A stretch of 23,798 bases of DNA from Prado023 sp964638055 (GCA_964638055.1 CAZWXF010000040.1:1-23798); one strand, 5' to 3'; counted from the stretch's first letter, positions 1 to 7,782 are shown. Numbers and translations: made by a program. The notes: generated by a model from the sequence alone, not told the origin.

Positions 1-43
1 CCCATGCGGTCGCACGGGGTGCCACCGCCCGGAGGGGCCTCTC

Positions 44-1174
44 CTAGACGCGGGCGGCGGGCGTGAGGCCCAGGGACATGCCGGCCAGGCCACGGGGCCG
101 ACGCCCCAGACGGGTCGCGATGCCGCGAAGGACCTCTGCCGCGGGCGCGGTCGGCTCGGCCAGGACCAGCGGCAGACCCGAGTCGCTGCCCTCGCGCAGG
201 CGCACGTCGAACGGGATGCGGCCGAGCAGGGGGACGTCGGACCCCAGTGCCCGGGAGAGCACACCCGCGACCTTCGCGCCCCCGCCGGCGCCGAAGATGT
301 CGACGACCTCACCGCAGTGCGGACAGGGGAAGCCGCTCATGTTCTCGATCACGCCCGAGACGCGCTGGTGGGTCTCCTTGGCCACCATCCCCGCCCGGAC
401 GGCCACCTCGGCTGCCGCCTCCTGGGGAGTCGTCACCACGATGACCTCGGCGTTGGGCAGCAGCTGCGCGGCGGAGATCGCGATGTCGCCGGTGCCCGGG
501 GGCAGGTCGGCCAGCAGCACATCCAGGTCGCCCCACCAGACGTCGGCAAGGAACTGCTGGAGGGCCCGGTGCAGCATCGGACCGCGCCAGGTCACCGGCT
601 GGGTCACGCCGCCGGGCTTGAACGGGAGCATCGAGATCACCCGGACGCCGTGCGCCTCCGGCGGCATGATGAGGCCCTCGACCATCGTCGGGGCGTGCTT
701 GACGCCCAGCATCCGCGGGATGCTGTGGCCGTACACGTCGGCGTCGACGATCCCGACGGTCAGGCCGGAGGCAGCCATCGCTGCCCCGAGGTTGGCCGTC
801 ACCGAGGACTTGCCGACCCCGCCCTTGCCCGAGGCGATGAGGTACACGCGGGTCAGCGACCCCGGCTTGGCGAACTGGATCTCACGCTCGGCCGCGCCCA
901 GGCCCTCCCGCATCGTGCGGCGCTGCTCGTCGGTCATCACACCCAGGTCGACGTGCACGGACGTGACCCCAGGCAGGGGCTGGACCGCCCGCGTCACCCG
1001 ACCGGTGATCTCGTCGCGCATCGGGCATCCGGCGACGGTGAGGAGCACCCCCACGGTGACGGCCCCTCCGTCGATCTGGATCTCGGCGACCATGCCCAGC
1101 TCGGTGATGGGCCGGCGGATCTCCGGGTCCTGCACCTGGGCCAGGGCAGCCTCGACCTGTTCGCGCGTTGGCAT
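44..1174 (-). CDS. mrp: Mrp/ApbC family iron-sulfur cluster carrier ATPase
   Basis: This is a 376-residue P-loop ATPase of the Mrp/NBP35 family, cytosolic proteins that hold and transfer Fe-S clusters to apo-enzymes. Residues 1-85 form a MIP18/DUF59 domain with its conserved cysteine (Cys50 in GCPM). A deviant Walker A, SGKGGVGKS, lies at 115-123. A second conserved ATPase motif, DLPPGTGD, is at 223-230. The cluster-bridging CxxC (PCPHC) is at Cys284 and Cys287. The length is normal for actinobacterial fused DUF59-Mrp proteins. The ATG at 1174 has no ribosome binding site, but TACTCT lies exactly six bases upstream, which suggests a leaderless mRNA. It is the last gene of a minus-strand run with glgP, DUF1003 and MgtE-CBS, and its own -10 suggests separate transcription. 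The family assignment is very secure; the client proteins are unknown. Confidence 0.95.
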   Translation of the reverse strand: MPTREQVEAALAQVQDPEIRRPITELGMVAEIQIDGGAVTVGVLLTVAGCPMRDEITGRVTRAVQPLPGVTSVHVDLGVMTDEQRRTMREGLGAAEREIQFAKPGSLTRVYLIASGKGGVGKSSVTANLGAAMAASGLTVGIVDADVYGHSIPRMLGVKHAPTMVEGLIMPPEAHGVRVISMLPFKPGGVTQPVTWRGPMLHRALQQFLADVWWGDLDVLLADLPPGTGDIAISAAQLLPNAEVIVVTTPQEAAAEVAVRAGMVAKETHQRVSGVIENMSGFPCPHCGEVVDIFGAGGGAKVAGVLSRALGSDVPLLGRIPFDVRLREGSDSGLPLVLAEPTAPAAEVLRGIATRLGRRPRGLAGMSLGLTPAARV

Positions 1175-1180
1175 GGGTCA

Positions 1181-1186
1181 AGAGTA
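1181..1186 (-). promoter_or_regulatory. Putative -10 element of a leaderless mrp promoter
   Basis: The minus strand reads TACTCT, then six bases (TGACCC), then the ATG of mrp. This spacing puts the expected transcription start at or within a base of the start codon. There is no recognisable -35 hexamer and no purine-rich ribosome binding site. Confidence 0.5.
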
Positions 1187-1337
1187 CGTCCGCTCACGCG
1201 CCCGGTCGGCAGCTCGGACGAACCCGGCATCCCGACCAGAGCGGCCCGGGCCGTGAGGTCAGGGAGGCTTCCCGTCCCACAGCCCCCGCCAGCAGCCCGC
1301 GCAGGCCTGCCCCTGTTCCAACGGAGCAGACGTGAGG

Positions 1338-3767
1338 TCACGTCCAGATGCGGTCGAAGTAGTCGAGCATCGAGCGGTCCGAGGAGAAGAACCCTGTGCG
1401 CGCGGCGTTGCGGATGGACATCGCGGTCCACGCGCGCTGATCGGCCCATGTCCGGTCGACCAGCTCCTGCGCCTCCACGTAGGCACGGTAGTCCGCCAGG
1501 ACCAGGTACTCGTCGCGGACCAGCAGGCTCTCCACGATCGGCCGGAACAGATCGGGCTCGCCGGGCGGCGAGTAGTACCCGGTGGCGATCTCGTCGATGA
1601 CGGCGCGCAGCTCTGCGTCGGAGCGATAGACGGCGCCGGGGTCGTACCCGGCGGCTTTGCGGGCCACGACCTCCGCCTCGGTCAGACCGAACAGGAAGAA
1701 GTTCTCCGGGCCGACGAGATCACGGATCTCCACGTTGGCCCCGTCCAGCGTGCCGATGGTCAGCGCCCCGTTGAGGGCGAGCTTCATGTTCCCCGTGCCT
1801 GAGGCCTCCTTGCCTGCCATCGAGATCTGCTCGGAGAGGTCGGCGGCGGGGATGATCCGCTCGGCCAGCGTGACGTTGTAGTTCGCCGGGAAGACCACCG
1901 CGAGCCGGCCGGCCATCGAGGAGTCGGCGTCGATCGTGGCCCCGACCTGGTTGATCAGCCTGATGATGAGCTTGGCGACCTGATAGCCGGGGGCGGCCTT
2001 CGCCCCGAAGAGCACGACGCGGGGAGGGATATCCGTGCCGGGGTCGGTCCGGAGCCGGCGGTACACCGTGGCCGTGTGCAGAAGCTTGAGCATCTGCCGC
2101 TTGTACTCGTGCAGGCGCTTGATCATGATGTCGAACATCGGCTCGGTCGACAGTATCCGACCGCTCCGGGCAGCCAGCAGTCTGCTCAGGTCCGCCTTGT
2201 TCGCCTGCTTGACCGCTCGCCACTCCTTCTGGAACGAGGGATCGTCGGCATGCTCCTCCAGCTCGCGCAGTCGCTCCAGGTCAGTGAGCCAGCCGTCGCC
2301 GATCGCCTCGGTGATGAGGGCGGACAGTCGCGGGTTGGCCAGCTTCAGGAAGCGCCGTGGGGTCACGCCGTTGGTCACGTTCGTGAAGCGCTCCGGCCAC
2401 ATCTCGGCGAAGTCGCGCAGCACCGTGTCCTTGAGCAGCTGGGAGTGAAGCGCGGCCACGCCGTTGACGTGGGCGCTGGCGACCGTGGCCAGGTGGGCCA
2501 TCCGGACCATCCGCTCCGGGCCCTCCTCGATGATCGACATCCGGATCACCCGGGACTCGTCCATCGGGAACCGCTTGCGCACCTGCTCCAGGAAGTGCTT
2601 GTTGATCTGGTAGATCAGCTCCATGTGGCGCGGCAGCAGGTAGGTCATCAATCCGACCGACCAGCGCTCCAGCGCCTCGGGCAGCAGGGTGTGGCACGTG
2701 TAGTTGAACGTGGCGCTGGTGATCCGCCAGGCCGTGTCGAAGTCCAGACCCCGACGGTCGATGAGCAGGCGCATCAGCTCGGGGATCGCGATGACGGGGT
2801 GGGTGTCGTTGAGCTGCACGCTCACGCGCTCGGGGATCGAAGTGAGCGGGATCGCCTCCAGGTCGGCCACACGCAGCAGGTCGGCCAGCGAGCATGCGGT
2901 GAAGAAGTACTGCTGGCGCAGCCGCAGCTCCTTGCCGGCGGGGGTCGAGTCCTCGGGGTACAGGACCCTGGAGATGTTCTCGCTCATCGCCTGCTGGCGC
3001 ACCGCCTCGATGTAGTCCCCGGCGTTGAAGACCTCGAGGTTGAACTGCGAGGAGCCGCGCGCCTTCCACAGGCGCAGCGTGTTGACGACGTGATTGCGGT
3101 ACCCCGGCACCAGCAGGTTGTGCGGGACCCCGAGCACGCGCTCGGCAGGGTGCCAGACCTTGGTGCCAGTCGCCTGATCGGTCACGACGTGCCCGCCGAA
3201 ACCGACGGAGACGGCGTGCTCGCGCTGGCTGAACATCCAGGGGTTGTCGTGGTCGAGCCACTGGTCGGGCTTCTCGACCTGGCGGCCGTTCTCGAAGGAC
3301 TGCTCGAAGATGCCGTACTCGTACAGGATCCCGTACCCGATCGCCGGACGGCCGAGGGTCGCCAGCGAGTCGGCGAAGCACGCGGCGAGGCGGCCCAGGC
3401 CACCATTGCCGAGCCCGGGCTCGACCTCGAGGTCGGCGATCTGGGTCAGGTCGATCTCCAGGCTCGCCAGCGCGTCGCGGGCGACATCGGTCAGGCCGGT
3501 GGCAAGCAGGGCGTTGCCCAGCTGGCGGCCGAGCAGGAACTCCGCCGAGAAGTACACGACGGTCCGGGCCTCCGCGCTGCCCCGGTCCTTGATGGTCTCC
3601 AGCCAGTCGGACATGAGGTGATCGCGCACGGTGTGGGCGAGGGCTGCGTAGACGTCGCGGCGGCTGGCACGCCTGAGGTCCACCGCGCGGTCCAGGCGCA
3701 GGTGGGACAGGAAGTCGTCCCGGAACTGCTCGGTCGTGATCGGGGTCCTGTCTGCGAAGCTCGTCAT
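1338..3767 (-). CDS. glgP: Glycogen/starch/maltodextrin phosphorylase (GT35)
   Basis: This 809-residue enzyme releases glucose-1-phosphate from the non-reducing ends of alpha-1,4-glucans in the cytosol, using pyridoxal phosphate. The signature EASGTGNMKLALNGALTIG is intact, and its PLP-binding lysine is Lys662. N-terminal hallmarks are also present: YFSAEFLLGR, then GLGNGGLGRLAACF and GYGILYEYGIFEQ. Length and motifs match the E. coli GlgP/MalP type, with no truncation. The frame runs upstream to a GTG at 3800, but the ATG at 3767 is preferred because AAGGGA sits about six bases before it. A TACCGT hexamer at 3801-3806 could be a dedicated promoter. It lies 48 bases after DUF1003. No other glycogen genes are in the window, so whether the substrate is glycogen or maltodextrin is open. 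Confidence 0.96.
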   Translation of the reverse strand: MTSFADRTPITTEQFRDDFLSHLRLDRAVDLRRASRRDVYAALAHTVRDHLMSDWLETIKDRGSAEARTVVYFSAEFLLGRQLGNALLATGLTDVARDALASLEIDLTQIADLEVEPGLGNGGLGRLAACFADSLATLGRPAIGYGILYEYGIFEQSFENGRQVEKPDQWLDHDNPWMFSQREHAVSVGFGGHVVTDQATGTKVWHPAERVLGVPHNLLVPGYRNHVVNTLRLWKARGSSQFNLEVFNAGDYIEAVRQQAMSENISRVLYPEDSTPAGKELRLRQQYFFTACSLADLLRVADLEAIPLTSIPERVSVQLNDTHPVIAIPELMRLLIDRRGLDFDTAWRITSATFNYTCHTLLPEALERWSVGLMTYLLPRHMELIYQINKHFLEQVRKRFPMDESRVIRMSIIEEGPERMVRMAHLATVASAHVNGVAALHSQLLKDTVLRDFAEMWPERFTNVTNGVTPRRFLKLANPRLSALITEAIGDGWLTDLERLRELEEHADDPSFQKEWRAVKQANKADLSRLLAARSGRILSTEPMFDIMIKRLHEYKRQMLKLLHTATVYRRLRTDPGTDIPPRVVLFGAKAAPGYQVAKLIIRLINQVGATIDADSSMAGRLAVVFPANYNVTLAERIIPAADLSEQISMAGKEASGTGNMKLALNGALTIGTLDGANVEIRDLVGPENFFLFGLTEAEVVARKAAGYDPGAVYRSDAELRAVIDEIATGYYSPPGEPDLFRPIVESLLVRDEYLVLADYRAYVEAQELVDRTWADQRAWTAMSIRNAARTGFFSSDRSMLDYFDRIWT

Positions 3768-3800
3768 GTCACATCCCTTGGGCACTTGTCGGTGCGCCAC

Positions 3801-3806
3801 ACGGTA
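3801..3806 (-). promoter_or_regulatory. Candidate -10 element for glgP
   Basis: The minus strand reads TACCGT in the 48-base spacer between the DUF1003 gene and glgP. Transcription from here would give a leader of roughly 27 bases carrying the AAGGGA ribosome binding site before the ATG at 3767. This is only a six-base match, without a clear -35. Confidence 0.3.
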
Positions 3807-3815
3807 ACGATTCGC

Positions 3816-4340
3816 TCAGGTTTCGGCTCCTCGGCGCTCACCGGACCCGGGGTCATCCTCGCGGCGCAGCAGGGCGCCGAGCTCGGCTCCGAGCTCGCGG
3901 ACCTCACCGCGCAGGAAGTCCCGCGTCACGAGCTCGCCCGAGGCGATCCGGACGGCGGCGATCTCACGGGTCAGGTACTCGGTGTCTGCGACGAGCCGCT
4001 CGGTGAGCGTGCGGTCCTCCTGGTACTGGACCCGGTCCCGATCGGCCTGGCGGTTCTGCGCCAGCAGGATCAGCGGTGCCGCGTAGGACGCCTGGAGGGA
4101 CAGCATCAGGGTGAGGAAGATGAACGGGAAGCGGTCGAAGCGCCACGCGATGGGTGCCAGGGTGTTCCACGCGACCCAGAGCAGGACGAAGAGCGTCATC
4201 CAGCCGATGAACCGCGCCGACCCGATGAACCGCGCGACGCGCTCGCTCCAGCGGCCGAAGAACTCCGGGTCGTAGGACGCTCGCACGGACCGCCGGCCCT
4301 TCGGCTGGTCCAGGCGAGTGCGAGGTGCACGTCGGGCCAT
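3816..4340 (-). CDS. DUF1003 family membrane protein
   Basis: This 174-residue protein has the DUF1003 pattern. A basic N-terminus is followed by two transmembrane helices at about 45-65 and 71-94, joined by a very short turn (WRFDRFPF). Next come the family's conserved LILLAQNRQADRDR region and a helical, charged cytosolic tail with coiled-coil character. The molecular function of DUF1003 is not known. The start at 4340 is fixed by GAGGAG, which is also the end of the upstream CBS gene, whose TAG stop is only three bases away. The two are therefore almost certainly co-transcribed and probably translationally coupled. In actinobacteria this family is often found next to the MgtE-N/CBS protein, which suggests a shared role at the membrane, but that is inference. 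Confidence 0.85.
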   Translation of the reverse strand: MARRAPRTRLDQPKGRRSVRASYDPEFFGRWSERVARFIGSARFIGWMTLFVLLWVAWNTLAPIAWRFDRFPFIFLTLMLSLQASYAAPLILLAQNRQADRDRVQYQEDRTLTERLVADTEYLTREIAAVRIASGELVTRDFLRGEVRELGAELGALLRREDDPGSGERRGAET

Positions 4341-4343
4341 CGT

Positions 4344-5615
4344 CTACTCCTCGTCGTCCTCGACGTCGGAGTCAGACTCGCGCCAGTCCTCCGGGAGCAT
4401 GTGGTCGATGACGTCGTCCACCGTGACGGCGCCGAGGAGATGATCCCGCTCATCCACCACTGGCAGGGCGACGAGGTTGTACGTGGCGAAGTACCGGGTG
4501 ACGGTGGCCAGGGTCGCCTGCGGCCCCACGGGCTCCAGTGAGGTGTCGATGACCGACGAGACGAGCTTTGCCGGGGGCTCGCGCAGGAGTCGCTGGAAGT
4601 GCGCGACGCCCAGGAACTTGCCGCTGGGCGTGTCCAGGGGTGGACGCACCACGTACACCTGCGCGGCCAGCGAGGGGGCGATCTCCGGGCTGCGGATGCG
4701 GGCCAGCGCCTCGGCCACGGTGGCATCGGGCGGCAGCATGATCGGCTCGGGGTTCATCATGCCGCCGGCGGTGTAGTCGCCGTAGGTCAGCAGGCGTCGC
4801 AGATCCGCCGCGTCGTCGGGCTCCATCTCCTCCAGGAAGACCGCGGCCTGTTCCGGGGGCAGCTCGCCGAGCAGGTCGGCGGCGTCGTCGGGCTCCATCT
4901 CCTCCAGGACGTCCGCGGCCCGCGCGACCCCCAGGCCGGTGAGGATGCTGACCCGGTCGTCCTCGGGCAGTTCCTCGAGCACGTCGGCAAGCCGTTCGTC
5001 GTCGAGGTTCCGGGCGACCTCGATGCGGCGCTTGTCCGGCAGGTCCTGGAGCACGTTGGCGAGGTCGGCGGCGCGCAGGGTGTCCATCGTGGCCAGGAGC
5101 GACTCAGTGCCCTGGGTCTCCTGGGGCCCACCCCCGGCCAGGCTCTCGACGTCGGACCAGGCGACCGTCCGAGCCTCGGAGCGGCGTCGGAACCCCCGGC
5201 TGCTCCCTGCCAGGTGCAGCCGGGTCACCCGCCAGTCGCGGTTGCGGTCCGGCTCGATGGCAGCATCGATGATGACCGCCTGCTCGCCGGTGGCCCGGAC
5301 GACCGCGATCCGGTCGAAGAGCTCCCCGACGATGAGCGTCTCGGCGGGCCGCTGCGCGAAGCGCCGAAGGTCCAGACGCGCCTGGGCCACGACCTGTCCG
5401 GCATCGATCGAGCTGACACGCGTCATCGGCAGGAAGATCCGGCGCCGCGGCGGCACCTCCATGACCAGGCCCAGCACGCGCGGCGGCTCCCTGTCGTGGC
5501 GCAGCACGACGACCAGGTCACGGACCTTGCCCAGGGGGTCGCCGTCCCTGTCGAACACGGGGATCCCCGACAGGTGCGACACGAACACGCGCGTGCTCGT
5601 GCTGCCGGTGGTCAC
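4344..5615 (-). CDS. MgtE N-domain and CBS-pair protein with N-terminal PRC-barrel-like region, no channel domain
   Basis: This is a 423-residue soluble protein. Residues about 8-160 look like PRC-barrel-type beta-rich segments (GIPVFDRDGDPLGKVRDL). Residues about 176-282 are a helical MgtE N-domain with repeated ELPEDD/EEMEPDDAADL units. About 290-408 form a CBS pair beginning GGMMNPEPIMLPPDAT, followed by an acidic tail. In true MgtE magnesium channels the N and CBS domains sense Mg2+ and gate a C-terminal pore. Here no transmembrane segment follows, so it cannot be a transporter alone and may be a sensor or regulatory subunit, perhaps for the adjacent DUF1003 protein (inference). The start is a GTG at 5615, with TAGCCT exactly six bases upstream and no ribosome binding site, suggesting a leaderless transcript. 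It appears to head the DUF1003 operon. Confidence 0.85.
   Translation of the reverse strand: MTTGSTSTRVFVSHLSGIPVFDRDGDPLGKVRDLVVVLRHDREPPRVLGLVMEVPPRRRIFLPMTRVSSIDAGQVVAQARLDLRRFAQRPAETLIVGELFDRIAVVRATGEQAVIIDAAIEPDRNRDWRVTRLHLAGSSRGFRRRSEARTVAWSDVESLAGGGPQETQGTESLLATMDTLRAADLANVLQDLPDKRRIEVARNLDDERLADVLEELPEDDRVSILTGLGVARAADVLEEMEPDDAADLLGELPPEQAAVFLEEMEPDDAADLRRLLTYGDYTAGGMMNPEPIMLPPDATVAEALARIRSPEIAPSLAAQVYVVRPPLDTPSGKFLGVAHFQRLLREPPAKLVSSVIDTSLEPVGPQATLATVTRYFATYNLVALPVVDERDHLLGAVTVDDVIDHMLPEDWRESDSDVEDDEE
4811..4909 (-). repeat. Internal 27-base direct repeat in the MgtE N-domain
   Basis: Positions 4811-4837 and 4883-4909 are identical over 27 bases and 72 bases (24 codons) apart. They encode the two EEMEPDDAADL-type helical repeats at residues about 238-248 and 262-272. 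The protein-level repeat is normal for the MgtE superhelix, but the exact nucleotide identity suggests recent duplication or gene conversion. Confidence 0.85.
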
Positions 5616-5621
5616 GCGCCG

Positions 5622-5627
5622 AGGCTA
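5622..5627 (-). promoter_or_regulatory. Putative -10 element of a leaderless MgtE-CBS promoter
   Basis: The minus strand reads TAGCCT, then CGGCGC, then the GTG start of the CBS gene. The six-base spacing is the same as at mrp, TetR and the hydrolase at 20205. No -35 hexamer is evident. Confidence 0.45.
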
Positions 5628-5721
5628 GCGCGTGCTCGACGCCGAACCGGGTTGCCATCACGCGTGCTACCACCTGCGGACCGGACGGCTGGACCTGCGA
5701 CCTGCGGGAGGCACCGCGGGC

Positions 5722-5735
5722 CCCGGCGAGCCGGG
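5722..5735 (-). terminator. Possible GC hairpin downstream of the CoA-lyase pair
   Basis: CCCGG and CCGGG pair around a CGAG loop, about 15 bases after the stop of the gene ending at 5750. There is no U-tract, which is common for actinobacterial terminators, but the stem is short, so this is tentative. Confidence 0.3.
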
Positions 5736-5749
5736 CTCGGACGCCGGTC

Positions 5750-6613
5750 TCAGACGCGCAGGCCGGTGATCGCCTCATGGATCGCCAGGACCCGCTGCGC
5801 CGATTCCACGTGCAGGTTCTCGATCATCCGGCCGTTGTAGGTGACGACGCCGCCGGCGCCCTCCCCCCACGCGGCGAGGATCCCGCGGGCGTCGGAGACC
5901 GCCTGCTCGGACGGGGCGAACGCCCCGTTCGCCGGCTCGACCTGGTTCGGGTGGATCAGCGTCTTGCCGTCGAAGCCCATCTGCCTGCCCTGGGCGCACT
6001 CGGCGGCGAACCCCTCGAGATCCTTCACGTCGTTGAAGACGCCGTCGATGATCGCCTTCCCGGCGGCCCGGGCCGCGAGCAGGGCGAGCCCGAGTCCGGC
6101 CAGCAGCGGCTGGCGCCCCGGGACGTGCTCGGCGTAGAGCTCCTTGGCCAGGTCGTTGGTCCCCATCACGAGGACCGAGAGCCGGTCGGATGCGGTGGCG
6201 ATCTCGTGCGCGCGAAGCATGGCGACGGGCGTCTCGACCATCGCCCAGAGCGTCGTGCGATCCGGTGCGCCGTGGCGCTGCATCGCGGCGACCAGCGTGA
6301 GCACGTCGTCGGCCGAGCTCACCTTGGGCACCACGATCGCGTCCGGCCCGGCAGCGCATGCGGCGGCCAGGTCGTCGCCGTGCCACTGCGTGTCCATGCC
6401 GTTCACGCGGATCGTGAGCTCGCGGCGGCCGTACTCGCCGGAGGCGACGGCGGCACACGCGGCCTCGCGGGCGGCCGGCTTGGCGTCGGGGGCGACGGCG
6501 TCCTCGAGGTCCAGGATCAGGCCGTCGCAGGGGATCGACTTCGCCTTCTCCAGCGCCCGGGCATTGGACGACGGCATGTAGAGCACCGAGCGGCGTGGGC
6601 GGAACGTGGTCAC
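5750..6613 (-). CDS. HpcH/HpaI aldolase / citrate lyase beta-subunit family CoA-ester lyase
   Basis: This 287-residue TIM-barrel enzyme belongs to the CitE-like CoA-ester lyase family, Mg2+-dependent enzymes that cleave or form malyl-, methylmalyl- or citramalyl-CoA type thioesters. Family motifs are intact: RRSVLYMPSSNARALEKA at the N-terminus, LDLEDAV at 35-40, Arg69 in TIRVN, Glu127 in MVETPVA, Asp154 in MGTNDLAKEL, and GFDGKTLIHPNQV at about 213-225. The GTG start at 6613 overlaps the TGA of the upstream gene (GTGA), so the two are translationally coupled. The frame continues far upstream, but only as a shadow of that neighbour. The exact substrate cannot be assigned; beta-methylmalyl- or citramalyl-CoA are reasonable family guesses. 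Confidence 0.9.
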   Translation of the reverse strand: MTTFRPRRSVLYMPSSNARALEKAKSIPCDGLILDLEDAVAPDAKPAAREAACAAVASGEYGRRELTIRVNGMDTQWHGDDLAAACAAGPDAIVVPKVSSADDVLTLVAAMQRHGAPDRTTLWAMVETPVAMLRAHEIATASDRLSVLVMGTNDLAKELYAEHVPGRQPLLAGLGLALLAARAAGKAIIDGVFNDVKDLEGFAAECAQGRQMGFDGKTLIHPNQVEPANGAFAPSEQAVSDARGILAAWGEGAGGVVTYNGRMIENLHVESAQRVLAIHEAITGLRV

Positions 6614-7680
6614 GCCGCCACCTCGATGGCGTCGTAGGCCGCGCGCAGCTCGGGATCGACGGCGGCGAGCTGCTCGGCCAGCCTCACCATCACCAAGCAC
6701 TGCTTGAGCGAGGCGTCGTCCTCCATCTTGCCGTCGAGCATGACCGCCCCGGTGCCGTCGCCCATCGCCGCGACGACCCGCCGGGCGTGCCGGATGTCGG
6801 CGACGCTGGGGGCGAAGACCCGGTTGGCGATGGCCACCTGCTTGGGGTGCAGCGTCCAGGTCCCGACGCAGCCCAGGAGGAAGGCGTTGCGGAACTGGTC
6901 CTCGCAGGCCACGACGTCGGCGATGTCGCCGAAGGGTCCGTAGTAGGGGTAGATGCCATGGGTCGCGCACGCGTCGACCATCCGGGCGATCGTGTAGTGC
7001 CAGAGATCCTGCTGGAAGGTCGCCCGTGGGCCGTCGATGGCACCGGCGACGGGGTCCTGCCGCACGAGGTAGCCCGGATGCCCGCCCCCCACGCGGGTCG
7101 TCTTCATCCGCCGGTCGGCGGCGAGGTCGGCCGGGCCCAGCGACAGCCCCTGCATCCGGGGGCTCGCCCCGCAGATCTCCTCGACGTTGGCCACTCCGCG
7201 CGCGGTCTCCAGGATCGCGTGGACGAGGATCGGCCGGGTGAGCCCTGCCCTGGCCTCCAGCTGTGCCAGCAGGCGGTCGACGTAGTGGATGTCCTCGGCG
7301 CCCTGCACCTTGGGGACCATGATCACGTCGAGCTTGTGCCCGATGGCCGGCACCAGCGTGGTGAGGTCGTCGAGGACCCACGGGCTGTCCAGCGCGTTGA
7401 TGCGGGTCCACAGCTGGGTCGACCCGAAGTCGACCTCACCGGCGATGCGGACCAGTCCCGCGCGCGCGGCCAGCTTCCTGTCGGCCTTGACCGCATCCTC
7501 GAGGTTGCCGAGCAGCACGTCGACGGTGCCGACCATGCCGGGGACCTTCGCGGCCATCTTCTCGTTGCTCGGATCGAAGAAGTGGATCGATCGCGATGGC
7601 CTGGCCGGGATCTCTGTCAGGGGCACTGGTGCTCCGACCGCCAGGGGGCGGAAGAAGTCCTTGGGGCTCTTGGTGGGCAT
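6610..7680 (-). CDS. HpcH/HpaI aldolase / malyl-CoA lyase-like protein (long form)
   Basis: This 356-residue protein is the longer of two adjacent citrate-lyase/malyl-CoA-lyase family members. Conserved positions are GNLEDAV at 59-64, Arg93 (WTRINA), PKVQGAED at 123-130, Glu158 (HAILETARGV) and Asp185 (LGPADLAA), the expected metal/CoA site. It carries an insertion at about 190-235 containing RVGGGHPGY. Its late motif reads GTWTLHPKQV, where the shorter partner has DGKTLIHPNQV. From memory, similar long/short pairs occur in Streptomyces near crotonyl-CoA carboxylase/reductase genes, but none is present here. An upstream TTG at 7698 is possible. The ATG at 7680 is preferred because TAACGT lies eight bases before it, which could make a leaderless promoter. 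The pair may act as a heteromeric enzyme or in two successive reactions (inference). Confidence 0.87.
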   Translation of the reverse strand: MPTKSPKDFFRPLAVGAPVPLTEIPARPSRSIHFFDPSNEKMAAKVPGMVGTVDVLLGNLEDAVKADRKLAARAGLVRIAGEVDFGSTQLWTRINALDSPWVLDDLTTLVPAIGHKLDVIMVPKVQGAEDIHYVDRLLAQLEARAGLTRPILVHAILETARGVANVEEICGASPRMQGLSLGPADLAADRRMKTTRVGGGHPGYLVRQDPVAGAIDGPRATFQQDLWHYTIARMVDACATHGIYPYYGPFGDIADVVACEDQFRNAFLLGCVGTWTLHPKQVAIANRVFAPSVADIRHARRVVAAMGDGTGAVMLDGKMEDDASLKQCLVMVRLAEQLAAVDPELRAAYDAIEVAA

Positions 7681-7688
7681 GGGCCCGG

Positions 7689-7694
7689 ACGTTA
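7689..7694 (-). promoter_or_regulatory. Candidate -10 element for the CoA-lyase operon
   Basis: The minus strand reads TAACGT, eight bases before the ATG at 7680. An inverted repeat (CGGCCG, GGAC, CGGCCG) at 7701-7716 lies just upstream, in the -10/-35 spacer, and could be an operator. Confidence 0.35.
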
Positions 7695-7733
7695 GCAACC
7701 CGGCCGGGACCGGCCGCTGGGGCGTTCGGACTG

Positions 7734-7777
7734 CGCGCCGAGCGACCGGGTCGGTGGCGCCCCGGTCGCTCGGCGCG
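7734..7777 (-). terminator. Strong 17-bp stem terminator after the aquaporin gene
   Basis: Positions 7734-7750 (CGCGCCGAGCGACCGGG) and 7761-7777 are perfect reverse complements over 17 bases, separated by a ten-base loop. On the minus strand the stem begins five bases after the aquaporin stop codon. It also separates that gene from the promoter of the CoA-lyase operon. There is no U-tract, as is usual for high-GC actinobacteria. Confidence 0.85.
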
Positions 7778-7782
7778 TGGGA

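Noticed and set aside
1175..1337. Small minus-strand reading frame with a CxxC-like stretch after glgP
   Set aside because: Most of it overlaps glgP in another frame, it has no ribosome binding site, and the composition is that of non-coding high-GC DNA.
1329..1344. Palindrome GACGTGAGGTCACGTC over the glgP stop codon
   Set aside because: It has seven-base arms with an unpaired centre, part of it is coding, and such a match is expected by chance in this many bases. No regulator is implied.
2076..4541. Long plus-strand frame (over 800 codons) opposite glgP and DUF1003
   Set aside because: It is antisense to well-identified genes, has His/Arg/Gln-rich low-complexity translation and no family motifs. 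It arises from high GC.
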